Origin: Phoronis australis
Taxonomy: Eukaryota; Phoronida; Phoronidae
Direction: 5' to 3'
Assembly (NCBI GenBank): GCA_002633005.1
Contig: NMRA01000064.1
Location: 452,740-516,739 of the forward strand
DNA: 64,000 nucleotides
Shown: positions 1-12,100 of the stretch, piece after piece
Position numbering within the stretch: position 1 is the first letter of the stretch
How the letters are laid out: every line of letters begins with the position of its first letter
The notes under the pieces: model-generated
The model's database searches: none
Told to the model about the DNA's origin: nothing
Seen by the model: the letters and a program-made list of their open reading frames with translations, nothing else
Program-made: the position numbers and the translations under genes

Positions 1-1680
1 TTGCGGCACATCATATTATTAAAGTAATGACATTTATTTTGCTTTTGGTATTTTTACAAAAAGATGAAGTACATGAAATTACAGCTCTGAAACACCAGTT
101 TGGAGTTAAGCAAGGTCCATGTCCCTATATAAAGTACAGAATGGCAGTGGCATGTGAGTTTATTGAAAGCAGACACTCTGGCAACCAACCACGTGCTAAT
201 GATTGACAGGTCTACCAAATAGTTAGAAAACAGTTTGAATATTGCAACATTTTAAATACTTTGTATATTTCTTTCCAAGTTGAAAGGGCCAACTTCCCTT
301 TGATTTACTGGGAGTCTTAGTAATCTTTCAATGTGGGTGTCCAATCTGGAGAAATTCTGATTGACAGGGGGTCCAAATGATACATTGGGCGTCCTTGCCA
401 GGGCGTCTACATTAGTGTTAGGGCGTCCAAATGGACGCCCAGGACGTACGCTGCATGAAGGCCTGCTCCCGAGTGTCATACCTTGTAATATTATATATAG
501 TGTATTGGGGACAATCAGAAGCTGAGGATGCCTGTGCTCTCTAGCCCATCTTGGACTAGGCAATTACATCGCCCGGGCTGAATGCATCCCCATAAAAAGT
601 TACTCATTTCAAAATACAGCAAGTAAAAGCGAATGAAACATGCATATATCCACATGGAGTTATAATTAACACATACCATGTCTCTGGATACAATTTAGTC
701 AACATAACTTGAACTGAAGTTCATGTTGAGCCATAGGCATAGCATTGCCAGGCATCTTTAATCAACCGGTGCACTTGTTCTGCTGACTTGAATTGTGTTT
801 TGAATGTGAGTTGTGACTTGTGTTGATTGTCTGCAATTCTTGGGTTGGTTGATGCTCAATGGGAATATCTTGTGGTGTGGATTGGAACATGGTTCTGTTT
901 AGTAAATCTCAGGTTGCCAAATGAAAACAGAGGTCACCCTAATGAGATCGGGAGTTGCTGACCAAAACATTACATGCCCGTGTCACCATTAAAATTACTC
1001 ATACTTGTTCCATTTCTTCTCTAAATAAACATCAATCGCTGAGTATTGCTGTATACATTTTTCTTACGCAACACATCACCATGTCTGACGATCCATGGTT
1101 GCCATTTTTCCCTCATTCAACATGGCTTCCAATGTTGACTCTCCGATTGCTTAAAAAAATCTTTACCTGAGTTCGTAATTTATTCAGATGTATTTCTCAG
1201 TTGTATATGATTGGTTCATCTTAACTCAGTGTAACTGAATTCCTCTCACTTACGGAGATTGCAAATGATCAGAAACACTGAAGGCGCATGTTTCATGGTC
1301 AGACCTTGCACAATTTTTGCCAAACGATTCTAACTTGGTTTCTTTACTTTGTGTTGCAATTTGAGTGTGTGTTTGATATGTGCTAACTGCTGAGGGTGGC
1401 AAATGCACTTACTTTACGTTATAAACTGAACAATTGTGAACCAGATATTGAAGCTTGGAAAAAAAATGTTATTAATTTAAAATTAATCTGTGGATGTCAC
1501 CCCAAATTTTGAAGAAGCAAATTTCAAGTGATATATTGTCTGACTCTGTTACTGGCTGTGGCAAATTTGTGGTAACTTGGAATTTTTGGCGTTGCTAAAT
1601 CAACCACTGATATATATGTATATATATATATGTTACAGAGTTGGTAGACCAAGTCATCGAGTTTAAATAGCCCTGGGACT
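1..1680. other. Upstream intergenic region, no gene seen
   Basis: I see no convincing coding exon here. Open frames on both strands are short and have no recognisable domain. The stretch holds a palindromic dispersed repeat around 355-475 and a short TA microsatellite near 1612-1632. The promoter of the microprotein/RSAD1 unit must lie in its right part, but I recognise no specific element. Confidence 0.6.
355..475. repeat. Dispersed repeat with GGGCGTCC palindromes
   Basis: The motif GGGCGTCC recurs several times, and at 421-440 two 9-nt arms (GGGCGTCCA / TGGACGCCC) flank an AA centre. A related piece occurs at about 42478-42530, sharing the TGGACGCCC core and the following GATGAAGGCCTGCT-like stretch. 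This suggests an interspersed, possibly foldback, element. Confidence 0.5.
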
Positions 1681-1732
1681 ACATTTGACTGTGACTTTTT
1701 TGTACGTCGTTGCTGTACAGAGGTTAAGCACC

Positions 1733-1930
1733 ATGAATAAATTTCGAATGTTTTTAGCTACTGGAGCAATTTTTGGTGTTTTTTTCTTGTACACACAAGG
1801 TATAAGGCCCACTATGAAGCAACGGAAACTGAAGAAAATTGGAGATGAAGTACAGACATATTTGGACAAGAAAGAGAGTAAGGAGCACTCTCTGGTCGCT
1901 GCTACCGAACAGACAGATTCAAAGTGGTAA
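1733..1930 (+). CDS. Single-pass microprotein (65 aa) upstream of RSAD1
   Basis: This is a 65-codon ORF starting at an ATG with A at -3. Residues 1-6 are short and basic, and about residues 7-22 form one hydrophobic helix (FLATGAIFGVFFLYT). A strongly charged tail follows, with basic then mixed Lys/Glu heptads (MKQRKLKKIGDEV) and a polar end. This layout (tiny N-terminus, one membrane helix, charged helical tail) is common among small mitochondrial inner or outer membrane proteins such as PIGBOS1 or SMIM20, but I cannot match a family with confidence. The ORF ends 76 nt before the RSAD1 ATG on the same strand, so the two may share one bicistronic mRNA, or the small ORF may be an independent 5' exon or gene. 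The longer open frame upstream of this ATG starts with a non-ATG codon, so 1733 is preferred. Function unknown. Confidence 0.55.
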   Translation: MNKFRMFLATGAIFGVFFLYTQGIRPTMKQRKLKKIGDEVQTYLDKKESKEHSLVAATEQTDSKW

Positions 1931-2006
1931 CTGAAACACCCAGGTCTACGCCAATCAAGCAATTAACATTTAGGCTGGTGATAAGTACAATCAATCAGCT
2001 GCAAAT

Positions 2007-3332
2007 ATGTGTGTGGGCATTCTTAGAAGATCGTCCATTTTGAAACTGGTGTCTGATTCTTCGTTTACAAGATTCAGTCGTGCCAAACATAAAGATCCTG
2101 CGGCCTGCAAAACTGTGGTTACGCCGGAACAACCTGTTGAGTTTCCAAAGTATTATCAAAAAAGGGCTGCCCTCTATGTCCACTGGCCATACTGTCAGCG
2201 GAGGTGTACGTATTGTAATTTCAACAAGTATGTGAAACGAAATGTGGACCAATCTAGGATGCAGAATTGTCTCGTGCAAGAGGCAGAGACCATTATTGAG
2301 ATGTCGGGAATAAAACATATCACTTCCATTTTCATTGGAGGTGGAACTCCAAGTCTAGCACATCCTGATGTGGTCGCTAGTATCGTCAGTGCTGTTCAGG
2401 GAATACTTGAAGATGGCGCCGAGGTCACCATAGAATGTAATCCAACCTCTGTACAAAGTGAAAAATTAGAAGAATTTAAAAAAGCAGGTGTAAATCGTGT
2501 ATCCTTGGGGGTACAGACATTGCTGGATGAAGACCTCAAAGTTCTAGGCAGGGATCACACTGTTGATCAGTCTCTGCAGTGTTTGGAAACTGCTAAACAA
2601 TTGTTCAAGGGACACACATCAGTGGATATCATGTTTGGCCGGCCTCGACAGGCATTAGAGTCTTGGAAAAATGAACTTTCTGCTCTCTTGAATATTTGTG
2701 ATGATCACGTGTCTTTATATGAGCTTACGTTAGAAAGAGGAACATCGCTTTTTAAAAGCGTTTCTAACAATCAACTTTCCGTACCCAAAGATCATGTGAA
2801 GGCGGACATGTACCAATATGCTGTTGACAGATTTGATGCAGATGGATGGTGTCAATATGAAGTGTCTAATTTTGCAAGGAATGGAGCTGTGAGTAAGCAC
2901 AATACTTCATACTGGAATGGGTCACTTTACATAGGTTTAGGACCTGGGGCACACAGTCGAGTGATTTGTGATGGTCGCAGAGAGGCCAGGATCCAAACAT
3001 TAGAACCAGATCCATGGATGAGGGAAGTTGAGATGTATGGTCATGGAACAAGGAGAAGAGTACAACAGTCACTCCTGGACTGTCTGTTTGAGGTCCTCAT
3101 GTTGGGTTTAAGGACAAACGTGGGTGTAAGAAATTCTGTTTGGAGTACGTTCTGTGATACGAGCCTGATCACAATTTTTGAGTCTGTGGACGTGGTAAAA
3201 CAGTTGTGTTCGAACGGTCTTCTATTACTGGATGGCAATGGAATGAGAACAACTCCCAGAGGTCTTGCCATTATCGACAACATTCTCCCTCATTTGTATG
3301 TTGCATTGACAGATTTCTTTAATAAAAATTAA
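2007..3332 (+). CDS. RSAD1: RSAD1: mitochondrial radical SAM heme chaperone (HemW type)
   Basis: Complete 441-aa protein, close to the length of vertebrate RSAD1. Residues 1-30 are rich in Arg/Ser and lack acidic residues until about 30, as in a mitochondrial targeting peptide. The radical SAM signature CxxxCxxC is Cys63, Cys67, Cys70 (PYCQRRCTYCNFNKY), which would bind a 4Fe-4S cluster. Next come GGGTPS at 111-116, the ECNPTS strand, the RVSLGVQ strand and YWNGSLYIGLGPGAHS, all typical of the HemW/HemN-like group. A HemW-type C-terminal domain follows (LMLGLRTNVGV). Family members bind heme and act as heme chaperones for respiratory proteins; they are not shown to be coproporphyrinogen oxidases. 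The start has A at -3 and gives the expected leader. The gene is a single uninterrupted exon here, unlike the multi-exon vertebrate gene. AATAAA occurs at 3321 (overlapping the end) and 3364. Confidence 0.95.
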   Translation: MCVGILRRSSILKLVSDSSFTRFSRAKHKDPAACKTVVTPEQPVEFPKYYQKRAALYVHWPYCQRRCTYCNFNKYVKRNVDQSRMQNCLVQEAETIIEMSGIKHITSIFIGGGTPSLAHPDVVASIVSAVQGILEDGAEVTIECNPTSVQSEKLEEFKKAGVNRVSLGVQTLLDEDLKVLGRDHTVDQSLQCLETAKQLFKGHTSVDIMFGRPRQALESWKNELSALLNICDDHVSLYELTLERGTSLFKSVSNNQLSVPKDHVKADMYQYAVDRFDADGWCQYEVSNFARNGAVSKHNTSYWNGSLYIGLGPGAHSRVICDGRREARIQTLEPDPWMREVEMYGHGTRRRVQQSLLDCLFEVLMLGLRTNVGVRNSVWSTFCDTSLITIFESVDVVKQLCSNGLLLLDGNGMRTTPRGLAIIDNILPHLYVALTDFFNKN

Positions 3333-3363
3333 AACTTCATCTTGCCCTGTTTAATTGGCTAAA

Positions 3364-3369
3364 AATAAA
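3364..3369 (+). terminator. Polyadenylation signal of RSAD1
   Basis: AATAAA lies 32 nt after the RSAD1 stop codon. A second AATAAA at 3321-3326 lies just inside the coding end and could not by itself give a normal 3' UTR. Confidence 0.55.
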
Positions 3370-5280
3370 AGTCTAATTAAGTCATTTACTCTCGTAAATT
3401 TGGTCTCATAATATTACTTACCATGATAGGATTCTGTCTGAGTTTCGAACAAGAACATTGAAACCATCAGTTAATCAAGAAAATGTTTCAGCTCTTTTAC
3501 TGGGATTTGCCTACTATACAATAAAAGGGTAGATACAACAGTGGTGCATGTACACGTCTCCTGTGACTCAAGTTGCTGGCTATTCAAGATGAGATGACCA
3601 CTTGGCTTAAGAATTGAACATTAACAGCTGTACAATGATGAAATGTAACTCAAACAAATTAATTCCAAAAATATTGGGTGCATTGCCGTATTTTTTCAAC
3701 ACATGTTCTCACTACCACACTGAATGACAATAAAAATATATATACATTTCCACCTTATATTTAGCTGGTCGCCCATACAGAGCAGTTGACTTAAATTATA
3801 TTCGCCATAATCTCCAATGTCTGAACACAGGTTTTGATCTCGGTTTCAATCTCCATGACGTTTCCATGGAGTAAATATTGTCACAATTCTCTTACAAACA
3901 TTCTGAACATGAAGGTGATAATGTTGCGGAACCATCTGGATTTCTGGTGAAATGGGTATATATATGTGTATGTATATATATGTGTATGTGTGTGTCGGGA
4001 TTTTAGGTTTTTTAATTTCGTTGGGAATCACTGACAAGTCATCAATTTCTACTTCCTGACCTTTGCCCTACTAGTTAACGAAACAATTTCCATATTCCAA
4101 ACAAGGGTACATCTTGCTTTTGTGCGACATGAATGATAAAAATGAAGCTAGGATTGGCCAGTAATCATAATTGAGATTTTACCCAATTAGATGAGTTTAT
4201 ATCACAACATGCGAGCTGGTTTCAATACCAACTAAAGTAGGAATTGTAGTATACCCTACTACATTTTCAGTGCACATCAAACTGCACTGCGAATGACATG
4301 TATTTTTGTAATCTGCTAGACCCTCCAATATGATTCAATCTTAATCAAATGTACGCAGTCCAATATCCTCAAATTTGTGAATACATCTCCAGAAAACGTC
4401 TTAGACTTTGAAAAACATTTTGTGCACTGGTGTTTTCAAGTGAAGACCTCATAACAAGCACACATGGAATACAAGCTCAGAACATTGCAGGTTTTGTCAA
4501 GTGGAATCTTCCAGTTTATACTCAAGTTGGCAGACCCTGGTGGCCGACTTCAAATTGACCAAGAGGTTAATCCTAATATCTGGTTTTCTTTCATTTTGTT
4601 CAACGCGTTTCTGACGGTCTGGTTGTTTGCTCAGATTTTAAAGGCCATAGTTCCTAATGAAAATGTACATTCTGTTTTTGGTGCGATTAATATACACTTG
4701 CGTGTGATCTGGTCATGTGACCCATTTGAACCGTGTATGAATTGTGTTCGGTCTCACTCGTACTGGTCATGTGACCCATTTGAACCTTGTATGAATTGTG
4801 TTCGGTCTCACTCGTACTGGTCATGTGACCCATTTGAACCTTGTATGAATTGTGTTTGGTCTCACTCCTACAAAAAATGTGTGAGCTAAGAATATCAATT
4901 CCACCAATTTGATAGTGCAGTTGTCGGTGACCTTTGTCATGAGCCCTGCATTTGCGTGATTATCTGTTCTGAGCCATCTACATGAAAAATTAGTGTATTT
5001 CATGTTCTCGCTGGACTATAATGGTTCATCATGACGATGACATTGGCACGCATACTGGGCTGAGTGCAGTGTGTAGTATGTTTCATAAACAACAAGGTAA
5101 AACTTTTTACACAATCGTCAAATTTGAGCTGAAAAATAGGACAAAAGTGTATCGTAGCTCTGTATGTGTCTTCAGGGGGCTCACATACCAACCTTAGATT
5201 GAAATATCTTTACACTTCGAAAAGCAATACATAGCCAAAAACAAAGCAACAAGTTAAAAATCACGAAAACATGTATCATG
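3370..5280. other. Tail-to-tail intergenic region
   Basis: This separates the end of RSAD1 (+) from the 3' end of the Enigma gene (-). It holds a TATG/TGTA microsatellite near 3957-3995 and the 54-bp minisatellite at 4710-4871. I see no supported exon. Confidence 0.6.
4710..4871 (+). repeat. 54-bp minisatellite, three copies
   Basis: Three head-to-tail 54-bp units (4710-4763, 4764-4817, 4818-4871) differ at only a few bases. Because 54 is divisible by three, they read as an 18-residue repeat (WSCDPFEPCMNCVRSHSY) inside a 141-codon open frame (4464-4889). The frame has no recognisable domain or relatives that I know, so I treat it as a readable minisatellite rather than a gene. Confidence 0.8.
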
Positions 5281-5284
5281 AAAT

Positions 5285-5290
5285 TTTATT
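5285..5290 (-). terminator. Likely polyadenylation signal of the Enigma gene
   Basis: TTTATT on the plus strand gives AATAAA on the minus strand about 0.8 kb downstream of the Enigma stop codon. It is the clearest signal in that direction and would give a 3' UTR covering about 6081 to 5270. Confidence 0.4.
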
Positions 5291-6081
5291 AAATATGCTA
5301 GGAAGTCAATATCACAATCCTAATACAAAGCCATAAAAGCTAAATAACCAACACATTTAATAAATGAAATCTGGTTAATAAAGACACAGGATACTAGTAG
5401 CAACAGAACACTCCATGCACTAGATTACTGAACAAACTGTTGTAAAGTGCAATTCTCCCAACATTTGAATATCAACACATTAATGGCACACCGACTAACA
5501 TAAAGATTTAACATGACGAAATACACATGATTAATTGCATAACTAACAAAACTTGAATCAAAATTGGCAAGATCAATTCTCAAATCCTAATTTCTTAATT
5601 CCCAAAGAATTAATTCATGAACTTTTGAATAAGCATAATTTAAGTTTAGAATATTTTCACCAGTCATCAGTTGCTATACAAGCACCTGTGAAACTAGTTA
5701 CATTCATTTGTACAACCAAACTTTCATGCATTTAAGAATTGTAAGCAGTTGATAAAAAATTGCAAATGGTGATAACATACTTACACTAACACTACACAAT
5801 TTAAAACATGATAAACGCAGCATTGTTCTTGTGATACTTAACACAATTCCATAAGAGATAAGCTAAGCTTGAACCGCAACCAATCAACCGCATATTCCCG
5901 TTCACTAGGATCCCATTAATAGTAACGTTAGAGTATCTAAAACCTTGCGTAGGGCACAGAATTGCACTAAACTGACTCTGCTGCACAGTAGACAAAGTTA
6001 ATCACAGTTTCACTCTCTGATATCTTTCAGTGCTTCAGTATTGTCGTATGTAGAAGGATGAACAACCAGTGCGATCAGACA

Positions 6082-6159
6082 TTAACGCGCGTGTTTCTGG
6101 CAGTAAGGCCGACCAACCTTTGGGACAAATGGCTTCCCTTCCAAGTTGACTTGGCAAGT
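6082..6159 (-). CDS. Enigma last exon: end of LIM3 and stop
   Basis: The acceptor follows a TTTTGCAG tract. The exon reads [16 protein letters not shown], then RPYCQKHAR and TAA. It supplies the last Cys-knuckle Cys and the final C-x2-H zinc ligands of LIM3. It is 78 nt and enters in phase 0, matching the preceding exon. It is too short for ordinary ORF calling. Confidence 0.93.
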   Translation of the reverse strand, partial: TCQVNLEGKPFVPKVGRPYCQKHAR

Positions 6160-9100
6160 CTGCAAAATGCCAAAGTGTGTCGATATCTTGTCCACCATGT
6201 TGTACATTTACTTCAGTTATCCACCACTCTCGTACAAGTTGTAGCCAACAGTAACATTAAAATTCTACACGACAACTCGAAATAATTTAAATATGTAGGT
6301 TAACTTCATAATCTTTAGAAATACATATTTTATATATAACAATATCTATTCAAACACTCCAATAGCTTTCAAATTGACAAATGGTAATTTTTGAAACGAA
6401 TCTTTGGAATGGTAGTAAACAAGTTCATAAGGTCCTAAAGAACCGTAAATCATAAGTTAGTTTTTCTGACAGAAGGTGAGTTTCTATCTGCTTTACTTAA
6501 ACTTGCCAAAAAGAGGGAGTTGTTTTAACTGAAATTAATGTATTCTTACTGCACAGTTGAAGCACTCTGAGTGCCAGTTCTTGCCAATGGCCTCCACACA
6601 ACGGTCGCCAGGCTCAATGGGGAAGTCACATCCATGACACTTGGTCTGGAACAGGCTGAACCAGTCTACAAATAATCAGTGTACATGGGTTAAAGGACAC
6701 AACTGTTTGAATTAACTCAAAAATAAAAGAATTTGAGACTCACACACTTAGGTTGGTGCTAACGAAGAGACGATCTTTTCATTAGGTCAAAACAAAGCAT
6801 AACTGGTTCTGGTCTGTACCCCAAGGTATTTCGAGACCCACACTCACCGACTAAATCAAAAAGAAGCATCCAGCCACATCAATTTTAGCCAAGGTCTCAT
6901 TTTCTTTTGAAAAGCTGCACAAAGGCATGTTAGCAAAGGTAAAAAAGGTTTGAAATGCCATGATTTCACCAGGCGATGAGTAAAAAGTAAATGCCGCATC
7001 ATATTTGCTTGTCTCAGGATTTTCTTTTTTGGAAAAGTGAGAAACTATAAAAATACTGCATCACCAGCTTGATTTCCAAAAGAAATAAAGAACGGTACCA
7101 ACTATGGTCATTTAGGTCGCTTCCAAGGATTCTCACCATTTTCACAGTAAGGCATTCCATTCTCAACGTGGAAATTTCCACTGGTAATTGGAGCTCTACA
7201 CTGAGTACAGACGAAACATTGAGGGTGCCACTGCTTATCAAGAGCATTGACGGTGTCCTACAAAATGGACAAGAAATGTAAAATTAGGGATACTTTCATG
7301 ACAGCAAGATATACAAGAAACCGCATCAAACAATGACATAGCAAGCCAAAGGACAGATGTATGCCTTTTATGGTACATTGGTACATAAGGCAGACTCTGG
7401 TCAGAAGTCCAGGCACACTGCACTGAACACCTGGGCAGCAGTCCGTCCATAGATACAAAATCAGGTGCAAAAAGTTAGTGTGATCATGTGGTTTGGTTGT
7501 AAAGCATGGTGATATCAAGCAAAATCATGTGTTTTGAGATTCTTGCGTCTACGTAATTCATGCCTTGCCATGACTTTGGTCATCCAGTATGACAAATTTC
7601 CTCATGAGCAAAAGTTTCATCTACCAAACCCAGGGCTGTCAACCCATAAAGGAGATAATCTGTGACCTTCAGCTTAAAAATCGACATTTTACAAAGGTTT
7701 AAATTTCAATCGAAACATGGATCGATACACGCCAAAACAACTTTTAATTTCATCAATGTTTTTCAGCTTTTGGTGCCAGCATGATTCATTTTTTCCCACA
7801 CCACCATGGCCCCACACCACCATGGCCCCACACCACCATGGCGCCACACTACCATGGCCCCACACCTAGTAATTCCTGATTCAAAACGGTGTTGTTGGCA
7901 ACAGGGTTCTAAGTATTGAATACAGCGTCATTAAATACGGTTAATTTCATTCTTGTTTTCTAAATGTAATCAATTCCTTGGTATACTCGTCTCTGAAGTT
8001 TCACTCTCGACATCTTAACACGATTTCCAAAGCATACGATATCCCACAATGCAAAACCACGTAAGCGCATTTTTCATAGGCCAGTCGTTAAAATACTGCA
8101 GCAACTGACCAATCACAAAAGGGGAATTTTGCTTGCAAATTGCATTCTACACTCTGGTACTCGGGATACGTCTTATTGGTTGGATCTTGCGTTCTCGACA
8201 ATTTCCATCACTTTCTGGAACTTCTGCCTTCGATCATCGCCGAGCTGGCGATTCGAAACACGGATGATTTTAAAGATAATTTTAGTTTTCATTTGATTTT
8301 TTGAAAAGAAATGAATGCTCAAAATCCGTAACATTTGAAAATCCATACAAGATTTTTTAGGCCCTGAAAGTATGCAGAATATGGCTATGTAAATCCGTAA
8401 CAGTAGGCATCTCTGCAAACCAACAGAAAATTTACAAAGCAGTGGCGACAGGCCAAACTGTGTAGCTTAAAAGGAAGAAAGTTCCTTTAGCAACACACAT
8501 ATGGTACAGTGATGGCTATTTACCACAAATGGTACTTTTTGTCAAGCTAAAAGTTTGCTGTCCTATGTCGTCCACTACCCGCCAGTAGAAGAACATGTAT
8601 GTGCCACTTGATGCCACAACAGGCCATTGTTCCCAAATAACGCAGCAACTCAGTGAGTGAAGAAATAATTCAGTGACCGGAACCCTTAATTTTCAGACCA
8701 CATTTCTCAATCAGCAAGCCATTAAACACTCTGTACTCAGACCTAATTAAAACCTCTACCTACCCCAACAATAGGCTGCTTGCAAGAACCACACTCAGGA
8801 GCAAAGAACTTCGCATAATCCCGCTCACAGTACAGTTGCCCCGCCTCCTCCACGAATCCAATGTCAATCAGCTTGGTGCCGCAGTTGGGATTGGCGCAGA
8901 CAAAGTGGTCAGGACACCAGCTCTTACCCAGGGCAAGGACAAAAGGACCTCTGATGCACGAAAACAGTAACAAGGTGAAGGATAAGTTAAAAATTGATTT
9001 TCAAATAAAACTAAAAAACAACAGTTACCCTATTCAACAGAAATTACAATAATGTTTAGGATAATGATTTTAATATTTGCACATAAAGTTAGATTTCCCA

Positions 9101-12100
9101 TAACTCTTTATTTTCATTCGATTCAGTTGAAAGTGAGTACAGCTTAGCAGATCACTGACTGGAATTGCTACAATTGTACGATAAATGTATGAATGATTGA
9201 CTGCCGGAATATTTGGATGAGCAAGGCCATTTTCAAAGACTGTAAAATATGTCGAGGATCTCAACCAAACCTTCATAATCTGAAAACTACATATTGTATG
9301 GTTAAACAGATTATTCATCCTCTCCTGAATTCATGTTAAAAGTACATGCAAGCTCACTTACTAGGAGATGAGTTTGAAATTTAGCAAACTACAATCGGCT
9401 CTCATCAGAGACTGAAACACCCGTGGTGCTTGTGTTCTTAAGTAATAGTTAACTAGCACTCATAGTACCCCTTTCATCTAGCTTCACTACACAGATGATA
9501 CCTTGGTTACACTACCTAGCAACAGCATTGACGTCTTCACTACTCACATCATCTCTACTGACCCATGTATCCGGTTCACCATGGAAACCAAAACTGGTGG
9601 CAAGTTACCATTTCTTGATTTATGCATTCATGTACTGGTCATATAAAAATCACCAGCTATCATAAGCCTACCCACACCGACCAATACCTTAATTTCTCAT
9701 CTAACCATCCACTTCAACATAGACAGCCCATTGTCAACTCCCTCAGACACAGAGCGGAAAATCACATATCAGAGTGAGATGACTACGAAGATGAGATGAG
9801 GCACATTATGGCAGTTTTTGAATTAGGCACATGACAGGCTGACCGATAATTTTTAAAATAGTTGAAGATTCGCCAGCTTCATTTTTAACCTCCAGACTGT
9901 ATCTCAATGAGTGACCGTAATTCTTTACAGTATTTCTCGTTCAGTTGCATCATGAGTAAAAACAGATTGTTTATGATTGGCCAGTAACAACAAATGGCAT
10001 TTTCGGATTTTTTTGACTAAACCAAATCCCAATCTCTGTATTTTCTCACACACACTGACCCCTATGACCAGTTTATTTCACCAAGAGAGAGTAAAAACGT
10101 ATCGCACAATGTACTGATTATACACACCTGATAGGCGAGCCACAGCTACTGCAAACTGGGATCTTGACACTGCCAGCGACAGGCTCCTTGAACTGGGCGG
10201 CACCTCTCTTGCCCACTGTGGGCTTCCTGGGCCCCACCGGACGGGTGGGCTGCCACTTAACTGGGGCAGGGCCGGATGCAGGCTTGGCCACAGGTGGAGA
10301 GAACGGCTTGGAGGGTGGAGCAGTGTGTCCAGTCTGCAGTGACTGTGGAGCACTGAAATTTAGATATGCATACCATGCTAATAGTACACAAGTATTGATG
10401 TAGTGTGCACTTGATAACCAATCAAAGCGACAACACATCTGAGACAATATCATTTTGTCAAATATTAAGATAAAATGGTTTGAAATCACAAAGGAGAACA
10501 ATCCCATTTCTAAAATGTTAGCAAGGAGAGGTTACAAATCGTGCTCTAAATACTTCAAGAGAGAATAAGTGACATTACTTTGAGATAGACAACAATTCTT
10601 AGGTTGGTATGCATAATCAGATATGGATACAAACAACAAAGTATGACACACCTTTCATGTACAGTGAAGTAACATTCATATTACACTTAATTACCCAAAC
10701 ACAGGAAAAACATGCTGTGTGCTCACTCAGAACTGTAACATTCTCAAGTGAATGCAGAGAGGGTTAGTAAGACCTTCTTTAACCTAGTGCATTTGGGTGC
10801 AAACAATAATGCTACGTTAGAGTGACATCTGGAGACTTCTCCGGACAAGAGACCATGCATGACTGTAACCTTAATGAAAACCACATTTCAAAGATGTCAT
10901 ACAAAATGATAAATCTTCTGCAACCCACTGACACAACCGCATAGATCCCCTTGCTTGAACTTTTATCCAATATGTTCCTGACAACATTCCTTACCCATGC
11001 ACGTGTTCCTCGAGTTTTTTAAAAGAGCGTGACTTGGCTGTGCCAGGCGACTCTTTCAAGTCGGTGGATTTAGATTCTTCCTCATGCACAAGTTTCCAAG
11101 TATCCGAGGGCACATACATTTTGGTCTGGTCATCAACGTTTACTTGGACATTCCTGTTAATAAAACCAACAGGTCATGCAAAGTTAGTTCACGCAAACAC
11201 ACATGCTGGTGAGCCAAACTGTTCGTTTTGCACACAGAACAATCCTGAAATTAAATTTGTCAACTTGAGCAAACCAATTGCTAAATAACCAAACACTTTC
11301 GTTATTACATGCAATCTAATAACACCTATCAAAACTCCAGCAAAACCGTAACCAATGGTTACATTGTTAATTCCCAAGGACTTCGACCTATTAAGTAAGT
11401 ATAGGAATGACTACCAACACAGACTTACCATACTGTCATTTAGCCAAAATGGATGTAAACCCAAGAACTTTCATCAAAATAGTGACACACCCCTAAAAAC
11501 CCAGACAACTGACATTTGCATAGAAGCAGTTAACTCCGCCTCTAGTCTAGCACACTACACATCATATCTTTGTGTCAAATACAGCACCCCAATACTCAGC
11601 ATTCATAACGGGAGAGAATTCAATGTCTCCAAATCTGTGTTGCAGCTAAAACTTGGTTACAGAATTCCCAGATCAAATGACCATGTCGTGTTGATGAATA
11701 CTAGCTAACAAAGGGCATACAACTGAACTAGTCTTTCAACATGTCTCGGGTGTGAAAGTGCCATGTGCATTTGCTTGTAAGAAATGAATATCAGTTGAAA
11801 TCAGCGACTCTTTTGGTTCCTTCACATAATTCATTCACTGAGTTTCAAGTGCCTGGTACCAACTCTGGACTACTTATCACTATACAACTGGTGCCAACCT
11901 TGAACTACTTTTCACAATACAGCTGGTGCCAACCTTGGACTACTTTTCACTATACCACAGGTGCCAACCTTGGACTACTTTTCACAATACAACTGGTGCC
12001 AACCTTGGACTACTTTTCACAATACGGCTGGTACCAACCCTGAACTACTTTTCATCATACGGTATGTTCAACTCATGCACCAAGCAACATCATACAATCA

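Noticed and set aside
252-563. 103-codon minus-strand open frame
   Set aside because: It overlaps the GGGCGTCC repeat and shows no domain or splice signals linking it to a gene.
1685-1930. Longer version of the microprotein starting at 1685
   Set aside because: The upstream extension begins at a non-ATG codon; the first ATG with good context is at 1733.
4464-4889. 141-codon open frame as a gene
   Set aside because: Only the 54-bp minisatellite gives it structure; the rest has no family resemblance. Kept as a repeat and a low-interest finding.
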